Positions 12,476-23,645 of a stretch of DNA of 64,000 bases are shown piece by piece. The notes below the pieces were generated by a model. The model ran no database searches, was not told the origin of the DNA, and was given only the letters and a program-made list of their open reading frames with translations. Origin of the DNA: Clusia tigrina (taxonomy: Eukaryota > Arthropoda > Insecta > Diptera > Clusiidae); contig OV050031.1 of assembly GCA_920105625.2 (NCBI GenBank), positions 219,838,194 through 219,902,193 of the forward strand, in the 5' to 3' direction. The first letter of the stretch is position 1. Each line of letters opens with the position of its first letter. The position numbers and the translations under genes were made by a program.

Positions 12476-12640
12476 AGTGGCCGCAGCTTTCCTTGCTAAC
12501 CTATCAGCACTTCTTTTCCCGCTACTCATCTGTGACCTGGTAGCCACATTAGCGATAACTTGTTCATACTGCATAGGGAGTTCAGTTTTCCAATTCAATG
12601 CTTGAACTTGACTCTCTTTGATAATATAAGCAAGCATATT

Positions 12641-13480
12641 TCATTATTATTATTATGGATCATCCAATTCAATTCATGCACTCTTCCATCAGTCTTCTCA
12701 TTTCCCTGAAGTCTTAATCATGTACTTAAACGATATGATGATACTTTCAAGTAGCTCAGATACACTTTTAATGAGAAGATTTTTCCAGGTTTCGATTCTT
12801 TTCGAGGACTGCAGACTAACTAAAGTAAATATGAGACTCAAAGAAGTCTTTGTTCTCAGTAACTTTGATGCAGAACTCATTTTCTTGGTTTTTGTGAGGT
12901 GTTTTAAACCTGGAATAGGCATGGAGTCCTTTGGAGTCTCCCTATATCTGCATTTTGTAGAATAGAAAACAAAACACAATTTATAATCTCTCAATTGCTG
13001 TGAACTCATTTGCCACACTAATTGACCTCCTCTCACTTCTTGCTTTCCTTTTCAAAATGATATATATTTGAATATGCTGACTTAAAGCTTGCTAGCAGAG
13101 ACAAATGAGCTGTTCCTTTGAACCAACTGCATTTTGTATATTGTTGCACTTTTCTCCTTTCTGTCAGGGCCGCTTTCAGTCGACTGTGTTTGCCTTGTTT
13201 CTTGCACTCTTTCACTTATTAATCTAATTTTGATGTTTGGCAAATTACTCATAATAAAACTACCTGAGCTGAGACCTGTAATTAAAAACGTATTATTCCA
13301 TGTGGTGTCCCCTTTGGTCAGATGATTGAAGACTGCAGCGTACTTTGTGAATGCAGCGACTACTTAGCTTGAAATATCAGTAGCAATTTCGGTGGACCCC
13401 AACTCCAAAAAGGAAAGGGTTTTAAAGCAAAATATGATATGCAGTAAAAGGAAAAATCAGCGGGCAAAAGAGAAACCCAG
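12641..13480. other. Non-coding stretch with an unassigned minus-strand open frame
   Basis: A minus-strand frame at 12698-13036 is open for 112 codons (Lys/Ser/Leu-rich), and a + strand frame overlaps it. Neither has a motif I recognise. Lying just upstream of the minus-strand family A fragment, it could be very decayed element sequence, but nothing in it shows this. A short (ATT)n run lies at about 12640-12655. Confidence 0.4.
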
Positions 13481-13483
13481 CCA

Positions 13484-13540
13484 ACCAAACAGAACCAACC
13501 CAAACCAGACCAAACCAAACCAAACCAAACCAATCCAAAC
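13484..13540. repeat. (ACCAA)n-type pentanucleotide repeat
   Basis: Repeats of AACCAAACCAAACC with occasional GACC and TCC variants. The plus and minus open frames (Asn/Gln/Pro-rich and Trp/Phe/Gly-rich respectively) are artefacts of the repeat. Confidence 0.85.
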
Positions 13541-15030
13541 CCAGCCCACCCCTCTGTCTCAGAGCACAGAGTATGGGCATGGCTTAAAGCCAACAGACCA
13601 GACGTCAATTAGTATGCATTTTTGCGAAATTTCAATATATAATGATGTGAAAGAAGGCAAAAAATATCAGCACTTTTTTCCTTTAGCAATATTACCAAAG
13701 GATACATTTCAATTAAAATTAATCCTATTTGTGAAGCGCATCCTTTTTTCATGATTTGTATACCATTTTGAATTACATACCACTCAGCCTTTTAATGCTT
13801 CGGTGCAACACTGACAGTAATTGTAGTAATTCAAAGGGAAATTTCAAGTGTTGCACCACAGCCCCGCCCCTAGGCAAGAAAAGGGTTGTTATCCTTGCTT
13901 TGCCGTTTCGATATCATTATCTTTATCGTTGGCATGCAAGTTGAATGAAGCCTGCCTAGCAACTATAAACATAATCATTAATAATTCGTCTTCCTTTTTA
14001 TTTAACAAATGAAGCACTTTTTGTCTCTGCTTTCCAATTACTGAGCACATATTTTGGGGGTCCGTCTGTCTGTCTGTCCGTCTGTCTGTCTGCCTGCTGC
14101 AGTAGTGAAAGGCTTAAGCGCCTTTTTCTCTCACACGCCGCTACGCACTCGGGCCTGCAGTCATTTAATTTTATTATTAAATTAAATCCACTACTTAATT
14201 TATTCGTCCATAAAAATTTGTTTGCCGTTGCTTTCCAAAGCCAAAAGTACTCGAAGAGCAGAGCTACAGCCAGCAGCAGCAGCGCAGCCACCATCGTAGC
14301 AGAAAGGATTTAATAATTATTTGTGTTTTTTTGGTTAAGTGGTGCGGTTTTTTGTATTGTTTTGACAATCTGCGCATAAATTATGAACCAGCTTTAAACG
14401 GCTTTTAATATTCTCTTTTTGCTGGCCAAATTAATTTCTAAGCCATAAAAATGAGGCTTAGTTATCTAAGCGGACATTAATGGCAGCGCGGGCTATCGAA
14501 GTACACACGCTCGCTCTGTAAATGGCCATAAAGGCCTCTTAATCCTTTTTATGGGATCTATGGCATCGGTTAGAAGCATTCAGATTGTTCGGTGGTCAGG
14601 TGCTTGCTGTTTAATTGTGATTGCGTATGGCGAATGTGCCCCAACGCATAAGCAATATTTTTATTCATTATGCTCATACTGGAGGATACTAGAAAGTCAT
14701 TTACTACATCCAGTGGGAATTTGATTTTAAGAGATTTTTTTATGCAGACTTGAATACTCGTAGCTTTGTTTTGTACTCTCTTTTGGACTGTTTAATGATT
14801 ACCTCGTAGGTGTCTTCACGGGTTGTAGTTAAATGCCGAGTAACGGTGTAATGAGGTGTAAAGAAACAACATAAAGAGGAAAGTTTTGTGTTCCATTGAG
14901 GTTCCCAGAGAACTAATATCGGTTAAATATTGCTGTAATAAGGATGCGGAATTGTTGCATACTAGAAGCAGAGAATGATGTTATAATTGCATAGGAATTG
15001 TTGGAATATTCTGCTCGAAGAGGATGCGGT
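13541..15030. other. Unique non-coding stretch
   Basis: A (GTCT)n run lies at 14056-14095 and a CAG run near 14270-14285. The part at 14390-14640 is balanced unique sequence with several TTTATGG/CCATAAA words and could hold regulatory sites, but nothing decisive is visible. No gene. Confidence 0.55.
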
Positions 15031-15049
15031 TTTCTTTTCCTTATTATTC

Positions 15050-15865
15050 TCAACACTACATTTACTCCGAACGTTATTATCTTTTATTATTCCACCACAA
15101 CATTTACTCTGAACATTATAATCCATTATTATTCCACCACAACATTTACTCTGAACATTATTATCCATTATTATTCCACCACAATATTTACTCTGAACTT
15201 TATTCCACCACAATATTTACTCTGAACTTTATTAATAATTTTAATTCCACCACAACATTCGCTACGAACATTATTATCCATTATTATTCCACCACAATAC
15301 TTGCTCTGAGCATTATTATTCCACAACAACATTTACTCTGAACTTTATTCCACCACTCTGAACTTTATTAATAATTATAATTCCACCACAACATTCGCTA
15401 CGAACATTATTATCCATTATTATTCCACCACAATACTTACTCTGAGCATTATTATCCATTATTATTCCACCACAATACTTACTCTGAGCATTATTATCCA
15501 TTATTATTCCACCACAACATTTACTCTGAACTTTATTCCACCACAATATTTACTCTGATCATTATTAATCATTATAATTCCACCACAACATTCGCTACGA
15601 ACATTATTATTCAATCACATTTACTCCGAACATTATAATCCATTATTATTCCACCACAATACTTACTGTGAGCATTATTATCCATTATTATTCCACCACA
15701 ACTTTTACTCTGAACATTATTAACCATTATTATTCCACTACAACATTTACTCTGAACTTTATTCCACCACAATATTTACTCTGAACATTATTAATCATTT
15801 TAATTCCACCACAACATTCGCTACCAACATTCTTGTCCATTATTATTCCACCACAACATTTAACA
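15050..15865. repeat. 42-bp minisatellite with 29-bp short units
   Basis: The core phrase TTATTCCACCACAACATTTA, then CTCTGAACATTATTATCC, recurs about 21 times. Phrase starts at 15091, 15133 and 15175 give a 42-base period. Some units lack the 13-base ATTATCCATTATT part and are 29 bases long. Both strands stay open over parts of it (for example the repeated SKCCGGIIMDNNVQ on the minus strand), which is expected of a unit divisible by three and not evidence of a gene. Confidence 0.93.
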
Positions 15866-16175
15866 GAACTTACTTGATTAGCCTTTGACAAGCTGAAAAC
15901 CACGTCTATACTGTCACTTCCTTGGAACGATGTCAGGTTGATGAAGGGCATGCTGACTGGCCAATGCCTAACGGCAGTATACGCGAAAAGGATGCCCCTC
16001 ACAAGCAATGATTGGTGTAGGAAATGCGGGGAAATATACTCAAGAAACCTTTGAGTATCTCGTATGTTTCTGTCCATCAATCGTAAGAGCACTCGTGAAA
16101 TATAAGGGGGCTTCATGGTTTGGGAGACTGAGTGGTTTCAACCCTGGGAATCGCTTCACTTATAAGGTTCTCAAT
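15866..16175 (+). mobile_element. Non-LTR retrotransposon C-terminus, family D (fragment)
   Basis: The + strand contains, in pieces, LTGQCLTAVYAKRM at about 15945-15990, then WCRKCGEI, then after a frameshift ETFEYLVCFCPSIVRALVKY and ASWFGRLSGF. This is the GHxxLxxxxxRM...CRxCGExxETxEHLxCxCP pattern that closes the second frame of many insect non-LTR elements. The conserved knuckle histidine is Tyr here and the frame shifts within the knuckle, so it is a relic. It is sandwiched between two unrelated minisatellites. Confidence 0.75.
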
Positions 16176-16177
16176 TC

Positions 16178-16318
16178 AACCGTCTCTATTCAATGGCTCC
16201 GTATTTAACGGCTCTCTATTTAGGGGTTCCCTATTCAACGGCTCTCTATTTGAGGGCTCCCTATTCAACAGCTCGGTATTCAACAGCTCGGTATTGAACA
16301 GCTCCCTATTCAATTATT
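16178..16318. repeat. 17-bp minisatellite (CTATTCAACGGCTC type)
   Basis: About eight units alternate CTATTCAACGGCTC, CTATTTGAGGGCTCC and GTATTCAACAGCTCG. The open + strand frame through it (Phe-Asn-Gly/Ser-Ser repeats) is a by-product. Confidence 0.88.
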
Positions 16319-16332
16319 TTTACTTGCGCGTA

Positions 16333-16425
16333 TCCTAAGCGTACACACATCTGGTATTGCTAAGGACCTAACAGGTCTATGTGTGGGCTATTCGGTCAGC
16401 CAGTCTAACCTAATCCAACCTAAAT
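16333..16425 (+). mobile_element. Retrotransposon 3' end with TAACC-type tail
   Basis: The block GCTAAGGACCTAACAGGTC, TATGTGTGGGC...CAGCCAGTCTAACC, ends in repeats of TAACC/CCAACC. A second copy lies at about 16548-16612, a minus-strand relative at about 44828-44885, and a more distant minus-strand relative ends at 19693. A simple tandem tail is usual for some non-LTR families. This may be the 3' UTR of the family D fragment just upstream, separated from it by the 17-bp array. Confidence 0.65.
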
Positions 16426-16547
16426 ATTTTTGACTTTCGGGAATGCTCCTTTGTTGTTCTTCAGACTCCTGATTCATTAAATGTTAATAGACTCAACTCT
16501 CATGCAACCTGTTCTGGTTTTGATCTCTATAAAGTCTAATTTTGATT

Positions 16548-16612
16548 CGCTAAGGACCTAACAGGTCTATGCGTGGGCTATTAAGACAGCCAACTTAACG
16601 TAACCTTGAATG
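16548..16612 (+). mobile_element. Second copy of the TAACC-tailed 3' end
   Basis: It matches the preceding copy over GCTAAGGACCTAACAGGTC and TATG.GTGGGCTATT..G.CAGCCA, and ends AACTTAACGTAACC. About 120 bases of unrelated sequence separate the two copies, so they are either separate insertions or parts of one larger duplication. Confidence 0.65.
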
Positions 16613-18814
16613 TTACTTTTAAATGTATTTCAGTAGTTCCTGTCCTTAATCGAAGGTTCTCACAGATATTTTAGGAAGTCACTCAAGTATTACCGCCCCA
16701 TTTTTTATTGGGTTTTACGTTAAAATTTACTTGTTTATCCCATCAACCTTTCTTTAACCTTCCTTTTGCATCCTTATTAAAATATTCGAACATTCCTATC
16801 AAAATATTATTTATACATTTCAACACTTCGTTTGCAGCCTTCGAAATATTTCGATACGAAGGTCCTCCGAGTTCTACGGGCCCCTTTAACACATGTGGAG
16901 CATAAATACTCACCTTCCATAAATCAATTTAACTGTAGTTGTATATAAAAAAAACACGTAAATTCTTTTTTATCTTGAAAATCATTTTTGTCGCTTCCTT
17001 CTGCTTGATTGTTTATTCATTTTTTCCTTTATACTCAATTTTATACATGCTTAAAGAAACCCTTTACTTGTGTCTCGATAAGCAACCATCCAACCAACCT
17101 ACCAACTAATAATGGCAAAGACAACAACAACACACACAACAATGCCCCGCTGTTCAATAACAATCCTGATTCATAACAATGGAAATATAAATTACAATTA
17201 TTGGAGAAGGAAAAAAGGAGACCGACCTTCCTTCACTCTTTTTGTATGTTGGTTGTTTGGTGTCTTTGCCAAATCCTCCTGGCTGCTCATATGAGCGGTT
17301 CCCGCTGCCGCTGCTGCTTATCTGCTTGCTTCATCGTCCTCCGCTGCCGTTGACTGTCGTTAAATTGGCGCAAATTTTACCTGCTGTTTTTGCTCTCGCT
17401 TGAATTGAATCAACTTTAACCAACTTTTCTGCTAATATTAAATTACTAAATTTCTTTATTATTGAATTTGGGCTACGAGAGTACGAAGCGAACGCATTAA
17501 ATTTACCCCTCGCAAAGCAAACCAAGGAAAAAACCATTTTATAAAGAAAAAACAGAATCTCTGAAAAGCAATGCCATCACGTTTTCAGTAGCAGCAAACA
17601 AAGCACCGAAACAACAACAACAACAAAAAAAACTAAAAAAAACTATGAGAAAAGAAAAGAAACCGTACAGAATTGTGGTGTTGTCTTTTGAGCGCCAAAG
17701 GAGGAAACCACGCTCCGTGTTGGTTGGTGGTGCCCTGCTCACTGCTTACCCTTGCCGAGAGTGAGCTATGCTGGTCCGGTCGCTTACCTGCAACATGTCA
17801 ACTGTGCCTGCCTTGGCATTGTTACCTGAGCAAGCTGCTCCCATTGTTTTTAGCTGACGCTGGCGGCGGCTCTAGCTCTGGTTCTGGCAGTGGCTATGGC
17901 TGTGGCTGTGTCTCCGACTCCGGCTTTGGTTGCGGCTGCTCCTGATATGTATCGTTTTACGGCCAGAAATCTTATCATATTACATAATGTGACATAATTA
18001 ATTTCAAAATTCTTTGGTTTTATTTTATATGCATTTATTTGTGCGTACGTGCGTGCGAGCGAGCGTGCGTGGCGTTGCGGTGCGCTACTCTACATCTACT
18101 CTACCCGACTCTACCTCTCCTCTGCTATGCGTTTGCTGCGTACGTGTAAACTAATTTCTGCGTTTTGTTGCTGCGGCCTGCAATTCGTGTGTGTGTGTCC
18201 GCCACAAGCGTGTCGAGCTGCTTGTTGCATACTTCTTTCTATGCTATCTGCATAATTAATACAAAAAAATTAGTATTAAAAACTGAACAAAAAATTTGTA
18301 TTTTTGCCTCTCTCACCTTTTTGGGTCATTTCGAGCACGTGTATTCCTGGCAGTGCCATAATTTTCTTCGAAAGTTTCCATTTTATCTGCTTGCTTTATC
18401 ACTCGTCTACACAAGTAGGCACCCTACTTATTATATTACCAATGCCTGTGTGTAGGGTATGCATGCAATTGCCTGGCTGGGCTTACTAAATTCGTAGCTG
18501 TGTTTGTTACAATTTCACAATTTGTTTGAACACATTTCATTGGAACTGTGCTGTTGCAGCAATGCTCGCCTTATCATTAAGCCAGAAATCTGAAAACTAA
18601 AAGGAAAGTTTGTCAAATTTGGGTACAAAGTTGCAGTCTCTCTTTTTCTCCCCCAAAATTTCCACGTAATTCAACAAAATTAGCTTTAAATTGTTATTAG
18701 CCAACTAATTTAGGAGTTGCAGCGTGTTTTTGTGACCTATTTATAATAATTAATTGTGGCTGGCATGGAGGTAAAGTGTATTCAGTAAGCTGAGGATATA
18801 TTGTAAGGTTACAT
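16613..18814. other. Unique non-coding stretch
   Basis: A (CAA)n run lies near 17609-17627. A GGCTCTGGCTGTGGC-type hexamer-rich stretch at 17860-17940 accounts for the Gly/Ser/Cys-rich frame there. No domains, exon boundaries or RNA genes are visible. Confidence 0.55.
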
Positions 18815-18895
18815 GTAGAAAGAAGTGGGGTAGACTGGAGAACCGCCGAAGAAGGAGGTCTCCAAACACTCAGGCATTGTTGCCAATTGTACTAT
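18815..18895 (-). mobile_element. Family B retrotransposon 3' tail, solo copy
   Basis: AGAAGTGGGGTAGACTGGAG, then AACCGCCGAAGAAGGAGGTC and TCCAAACACTCAGGCATTG. It matches the blocks at 8.54, 35.67, 45.71 and 61.6-61.8 kb and lies in the same orientation. Confidence 0.75.
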
Positions 18896-19317
18896 TGGAA
18901 TATACACGTAGGAGCACTTTGCTTTAAAGCCTACTTTTAGGCGTTTTCTTAAAGTAACTCACAAACAATCCGTTGTTCTTTGCATATAATGGAATTGGAC
19001 AGGAAAGGACTTCCCTGCGGCCCTTTATTGGAAATAAATCTGCTTGTGAATCGTGCAATTTTTGTATGTGGCATTCCCAAAATTTCGCCAAGTACTTACT
19101 TCACAAAGTTATTAACTCCACAAGTGACAATTGAGTCACATTGGAAAGTGTCTGAGTAGGCATTCGTTTTTGGTAGCTGCAAACGGCTAATAGCGGGCTA
19201 CTATAGTATTCCATTTCCATCACAAATTTATGTGTCTAATTTACACAATTAAACAATCACAAATCACAATTTAGTCACAGTCTAGTTTCTTGTTCAAAAC
19301 ACTGGATAAACCGTTGT

Positions 19318-19692
19318 GGTGTTAAGTCACTGTAATGTTGTAGGTAAGTCATTGTAATGTTGAGGGTAAGTCATTGTAATGTTGTCCTTAAGTCATTGTA
19401 ATGTTGTCGTAAGTCACTGTAATGTTGTAGGTAAGTCATTGTAATGTTGTCGTAAGTCACTGTAATGTTGTAGGTAAGTCATTGTAATGTTGTCGTAAGT
19501 CACTGTAATGTTGTAGGTAAGTCATTGTAATGTTGTCGTAAGTCATTGTAACGTTGTCGTTAAGTCATGGTACTGTTGTGGTTAAGTCATTGTAATGTTG
19601 TCCTGAAGCCATTGTAATGTTGTAGTTCAGTCATTGTTATATTGTCGTGAGCTCACTGTAATGTTGTAGTTCAGTCATTATAATATTGTTAA
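19318..19692. repeat. 21-22 bp minisatellite (GTAAGTCATTGTAATGTTGT), left part
   Basis: About seventeen copies. In the middle, two unit types alternate (GTCGTAAGTCACTGTAATG and GTAGGTAAGTCATTGTAATG), which makes a dimeric higher-order unit of about 43 bases. Units near the right end are more diverged. The array is interrupted at 19693 and resumes near 19963. Confidence 0.9.
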
Positions 19693-19962
19693 ATTAGGTT
19701 ACACTAGCTGTGCGTGAAGGTCACACATAGACCTGCAAGGTCCGTTCCAATGGCAGAACAATATCTTTTTAAGAGTCGTAATATGGAGCTGTAAAAAGAG
19801 AGATGCCCTTAGCGATCTTTAAGAGCGAGACCATCCCTTTCGCGGAGACCGCCTCTAGGGAGCTCCCAGATAAGGCAGGCGCGCTTTTGAGATTGCGGGG
19901 CATAATTACAGAAGATGCTCCAAACTATCCCTTATTCCTTGCTCCCCAGATTTCCAATTTAG
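19693..19962 (-). mobile_element. Retrotransposed fragment inserted in the minisatellite
   Basis: Non-repetitive sequence interrupts the array. Read on the minus strand it ends with GGACCTTGCAGGTCTATGTG, then a few bases and a GTAACCTAATTT tail, resembling the TAACC-tailed 3' ends at 16.3-16.6 kb. The 7-base word TTGTTAA flanks it on both sides (19686-19692 and 19963-19969) and may be a target-site duplication. That word is close to the array unit, so chance is not excluded. Confidence 0.6.
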
Positions 19963-20055
19963 TTGTTAAGTCACGGTAATGATATTGTTAATGTTCAGTC
20001 AGTGTAATGTTGTTGTGCAGTCATTGTAATTTTATTATGTCAGTGTAATGCTGCA
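19963..20055. repeat. 21-22 bp minisatellite, right remainder
   Basis: It contains further degenerate units (GTTAAGTCACGGTAATG, TTCAGTCAGTGTAATGTTG, CAGTCATTGTAAT) and continues the array interrupted at 19693. Confidence 0.8.
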
Positions 20056-20360
20056 ATAACCTCCGGTACTTCAATGACTTCCGGTTTAGACATGGATACA
20101 CTGGTAAACCACATTATCATGGGCATATCTCTTCCAAAGAATTCGCAATATATCTGATTGATATTAGCATCTTCACTGAACCATGCATAAGAACGCTTTT
20201 CGTTATAAATTATTACTATACTCCAGATTTATATTGTTACGAAAATCAGATTTTGGTTCGAATCACTGGATTGTGTCAAGTAAACCAGCTTTACTTTTAG
20301 CTTTAAGAGCTTTATAGCTTTCATAATATTAGTTTAAATTAACAACAATGCTGTTAGGAA

Positions 20361-20361
20361 A

Positions 20362-20414
<53 letters not shown>

Positions 20415-20570
20415 CTTCCAAACACAATTAATTCTGTATGGAAGGGATGAGGGAATGAGTACTAGCAATTGAGGCGATTTAGAAAGAAGCATTTTTGTGA
20501 CCATGTCCGGGGCAGGAATCGAATCCATGACCCCCCAAATATGAGTCTAGCATCCACGGAGGTCGGCGCA
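20361..20570 (-). mobile_element. tRNA-related SINE-like copy with (AAT)n tail
   Basis: Read on the minus strand: a head with CCTCCGTGGATGCTAGAC, a strong Pol III B-box match GATTCGATTCC (+ strand 20515-20525), CTGCCCCGG, then a body with GCTTCTTTCTAAATC and AGAATTAATTGTG, ending in a run of about 17 AAT triplets (+ strand ATT, 20361-20413). The same order of parts occurs on the + strand at 29094-29294. The A box is missing here, apparently through a deletion. This looks like a short interspersed element with a trinucleotide tail rather than a tRNA gene. Confidence 0.75.
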
Positions 20571-22053
20571 CTTAGCAAATAGTTTACTATTAAATTACTA
20601 GTTTCTCAAGACCTTGTTCCTTATTGGTAGTACAGAACATAGCTCCGAAACTTGAATGTTTTTATATTATACCTAATGACGTCACCGATAGTTTTTCTTA
20701 CTGTTTTCTAAAGACCCTGTTGCTTATTATTACCTAACGATCTCTTCGAATGTCACCCATACTCTCACATCAAAACACGCTCTTTTTACAGAGACTTTTT
20801 TAACAATAGACCCAAAGAGACTTCAGTCAAAGAGGGTTTCATTTTTTATATTTATATATATCTACATAGACCCTAAGATACTACAATAAGGATGGCGTTA
20901 ACTTCTTATATATAATTATATATATCTACATACCACATACTGGTACTCGTACTTGGTAGGAGGTACCATACATTCGGTAGTACAAGTATGAACATCAATG
21001 TTCATCCCGTCGTCGGCGACATACGAATATCTCCTCACATAACATCGTGCTAAAATTAGTTCAGTACACGAAATTCGTACCAAGTCGTGGCTGGGCATTA
21101 GCATATTGCTTCACATATCGTAAAACAAAGAAACAAAGTGAGTATATTCTGCTCCTGCATTACTTCATTATTGCAGAGTTTTCTTTGAGGGCAACATTAA
21201 AGACAATATGGCTATCTCAAGGCACATAAATCACCAAATTGCCATTGAATGGTATGTCAAAGATGCTGCATGAACATTGTTATTGTTGTTTTTGCAATAT
21301 ACGTTGTCATTGTTTACTCCCAAACAAACAAATCAAAGGAAAAATTTAATAAAATAAAATAAAATGAATCCAGCCAGCGAGGAGCGCCACAGAGGCAACC
21401 AACTACAGCAGCAGCACCAGCAGCGACATAATGGACCGCGACCCGAACGCGTCTGTTGCTTTTTTGGTCATTTTGTTTATTTATCGCCAAATTGAATCAG
21501 ATTTGAACTGTCACGCACACGTAGACAGAACCGACCAAAAAAACCAAAATAAATTCGGGCAGAAATGCAAGAAAACTGAATTGGATTTCACTTAAATCCA
21601 GCAACTGTGACGTATACGCATGCAGCAGTATCACAGGCTCTGCGCAGACCGGGCGATGTGTGAGCGTGACATTTCCATTTACCTACCCAACAATTTCCAT
21701 TTTATTATTATATATATGTTTATATAATATATATTTGGTTGTTGTTTTTCTGCTGATTTTTGATATACAAATTTTCCTTTCTTTTTTTGATATAATTTTT
21801 TTATAGCATTTTGTTTTGTTTTGTTTAAATATTTGCGTGCCGACCGCGCATAAAGGAAATGCAGCAGCACAAATTTAATTGAATCGAACGCTTTTGTTTT
21901 ACGTTCATTTAACTGACTGACAGTTCAGTGCTCAGTGCTCAATGTTCAGTGTTCAGTAATCGGTCCAGTCCAGTTCAGTTCAGCTGAGCTCATTTCCATT
22001 TCCCTTGTTTTGCTTTCCCTAATAACTGAAAACCGTAAATCTACCAAAAGGAA
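20571..22053. other. Unique non-coding stretch
   Basis: TATA-rich duplicated phrases (ATATATATCTACATA) occur near 20855 and 20915. Short CAGT-rich repeats (CAGTGCTCAGTGCTCAATG) occur near 21925-21960. An A-rich/T-rich stretch lies at 21700-21830. No gene is supported. Confidence 0.55.
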
Positions 22054-22242
22054 ATTTGCATGAAATCAGTGAAATGTCACATTTGCATCATGTATGTTGG
22101 TATAATAGTAACAACAACAACAACAACAACAACAACAGCAGTAGCAGCAGCAACAACATCGCCACATACTGCACTCCCTCCCAACAACAGCATATGATGT
22201 TTCATTAGACTCGTCATGCAGTTCATGCAGAGCGATTTGCAT
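22054..22242 (+). promoter_or_regulatory. Cluster of three perfect POU octamers (ATTTGCAT)
   Basis: ATTTGCAT occurs at 22054-22061, 22081-22088 and 22235-22242, all on the + strand. It is the classical octamer bound by POU-domain factors. Three exact matches in 189 bases are well above chance for this composition. A (CAA)n/(CAG)n run lies between them. That this is an enhancer is inference only. Confidence 0.35.
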
Positions 22243-22734
22243 TTAAAACAAAAGCTCAATCAGCGAAATTTGTTAGAGGAGCACCACCGTGGACAGAGTG
22301 CGCTCGTAAATGTTTATGACACAATTGTCGAGCGGTGGTGAACGTTGTAAATCTCTCCCAATCTCACTCGCAGTCCAGCGAAAGATCATTCGGTCGCCCA
22401 TTCATTTATGCATTTATGTATTTGTTTTATTATTTTGTGGACTGCGCTTGCGACCATTTCCACTTTAAATACAATCACTTTTTTGTCCATGTTCACAGTT
22501 TTGTTAATTGAAGAAATTTGTATTTATGTTAGGAGAGAAAGGGGGCGCGTATATTTATGACGACTCTCCGTGCCATTTGGCATTTGACGGGGCCGAGCAT
22601 AGCACCAGAAACGGCCAGTGAGTGGTGGCCAGTTAATCAGTGTTCAAAAGGAATTGCGGACTTTTCGTAATTAATGATTGGGTTTTCACAAAACGTTCGC
22701 TTTCGACGGAAATTCGAGAAAAATCTTTCAACAA

Positions 22735-23030
22735 CTATGAACATATCTTATGGTGCTTGGTAGGCTCCCAAAAAGGCACTCTTAGGCCAGGACTGATCCT
22801 TTGTGATACTGCTTGAGTCACAAGCCCCATTCCCTTTCAAAAGTCCTGACAATTGGAGATTTTTATGGATCAGTTGATGGAGCTTATGTTCTTAATTCGA
22901 ATGTCTTCCAGGGAGTCCAGTAAATAGTCACCCAGAAAAGTGTTTCTCCTTTTTGGCAACGCTGGACAAGTCCATGTCAAATATTCGATGGACTCTTGTT
23001 CTTCCTCAACCATGCACCATGTTGGTGGTC
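22735..23030 (-). mobile_element. Non-LTR retrotransposon C-terminus and 3' UTR, family C
   Basis: The minus-strand frame from about 23028 to the stop at 22870-22872 reads ...TWCMVEEEQESIEYLTW, then TCPALPKRRNTFLGDYLL and DSLEDIRIKNISSIN. This is the usual end of a non-LTR polymerase frame (degenerate zinc knuckle, then CPAL..RR...LG.YLLDSL). The 3' UTR that follows contains GTATCACAAAGGATC and ends near TACCAAGCACC. The second knuckle cysteine and the histidine are lost, so it is a relic. Confidence 0.8.
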
Positions 23031-23039
23031 TGTTAATGA

Positions 23040-23645
23040 ATCCTTGTAATTGAATTATAACAGGAATTTATTTCCAGAATGTCATAGATTGATACAAAGA
23101 AGCAGTGAATTTCTTAATTTAAGCAATGAAATTGAATATGAGCAATTCAATTACTTAATAGAAGGAATTTAATTATGACAGTAAATGAATACCATGATAT
23201 CAAAAGTTAACACAAAAAAGCAGTGAAATTAATTACTATATTTAAGTAATAAAATTGCATATGAAAAATTCAATTATCTATACAAGGAATTGAATTAGAA
23301 GAGGAATTGACTTTAATGATGTCATAAATTGATGCAAAGAAACAGTGAAACTAATTACTATATTTAAGTAATTAGATTGCATATGAAAAATTCAATTACT
23401 TAACACAAGGAATTGAATAAAAACAGGAATTGACTTAAATGATGTCATAAATTGATACAAAGAAGCAGTGAAATAAATATTTAAAAATAAAATTGAATAT
23501 GAACAATTCAGTTACTTATTACAAGGAATTTAATTATGACTGTAATTGAATTAAATGATGATGATACAAAGAAGCAGTGGAATTAATTACTATATTTAAG
23601 TAATGAACTTTCATATCAACAATTCAATTACTTAATACAATACAA
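23040..23645. repeat. ~120-bp tandem repeat, about five units
   Basis: GATACAAAGAAGCAGTGAA recurs near 23091, 23208, 23331, 23452 and 23563, giving periods of about 111-123 bases. Between markers each unit has TTAATTACTATATTTAAGTA and CAATTCAATTACTTAATA. It is very AT-rich (AATTGAATT words) with no coding frame. Confidence 0.88.

Larger units (their letters stand above)
11570..12640 (-). mobile_element. Non-LTR retrotransposon 3' part, family A (minus strand, degenerate, with nested insertion)
   Basis: Read on the minus strand from 12637, the frame contains the end of an RNase H domain (SADRLARKAAATQFNGP), which in this element is followed by a linker. Further on, at about 12120-12060, comes the zinc-knuckle sequence CRFCEESDETSLQLITG, with a stop where the last cysteine should be. 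It then matches the C-terminus and 3' UTR of the + strand copy at 6.7-7.0 kb, down to AAAGATCTATTGTGATGCC (as read on +) near 11630. The frame carries a tandem 29-residue duplication and is split by an insertion at 11774-12001. The copy is clearly dead. Confidence 0.85.

Noticed and set aside
12698..13036. 112-codon minus-strand open frame as a gene
   Set aside because: No domain, no splice or promoter signs, overlapped by a + strand frame, and adjacent to a dead retrotransposon.
15050..15865. CRISPR-like appearance of the regular arrays
   Set aside because: Units are contiguous tandem copies without unique spacers, and the DNA is eukaryotic.
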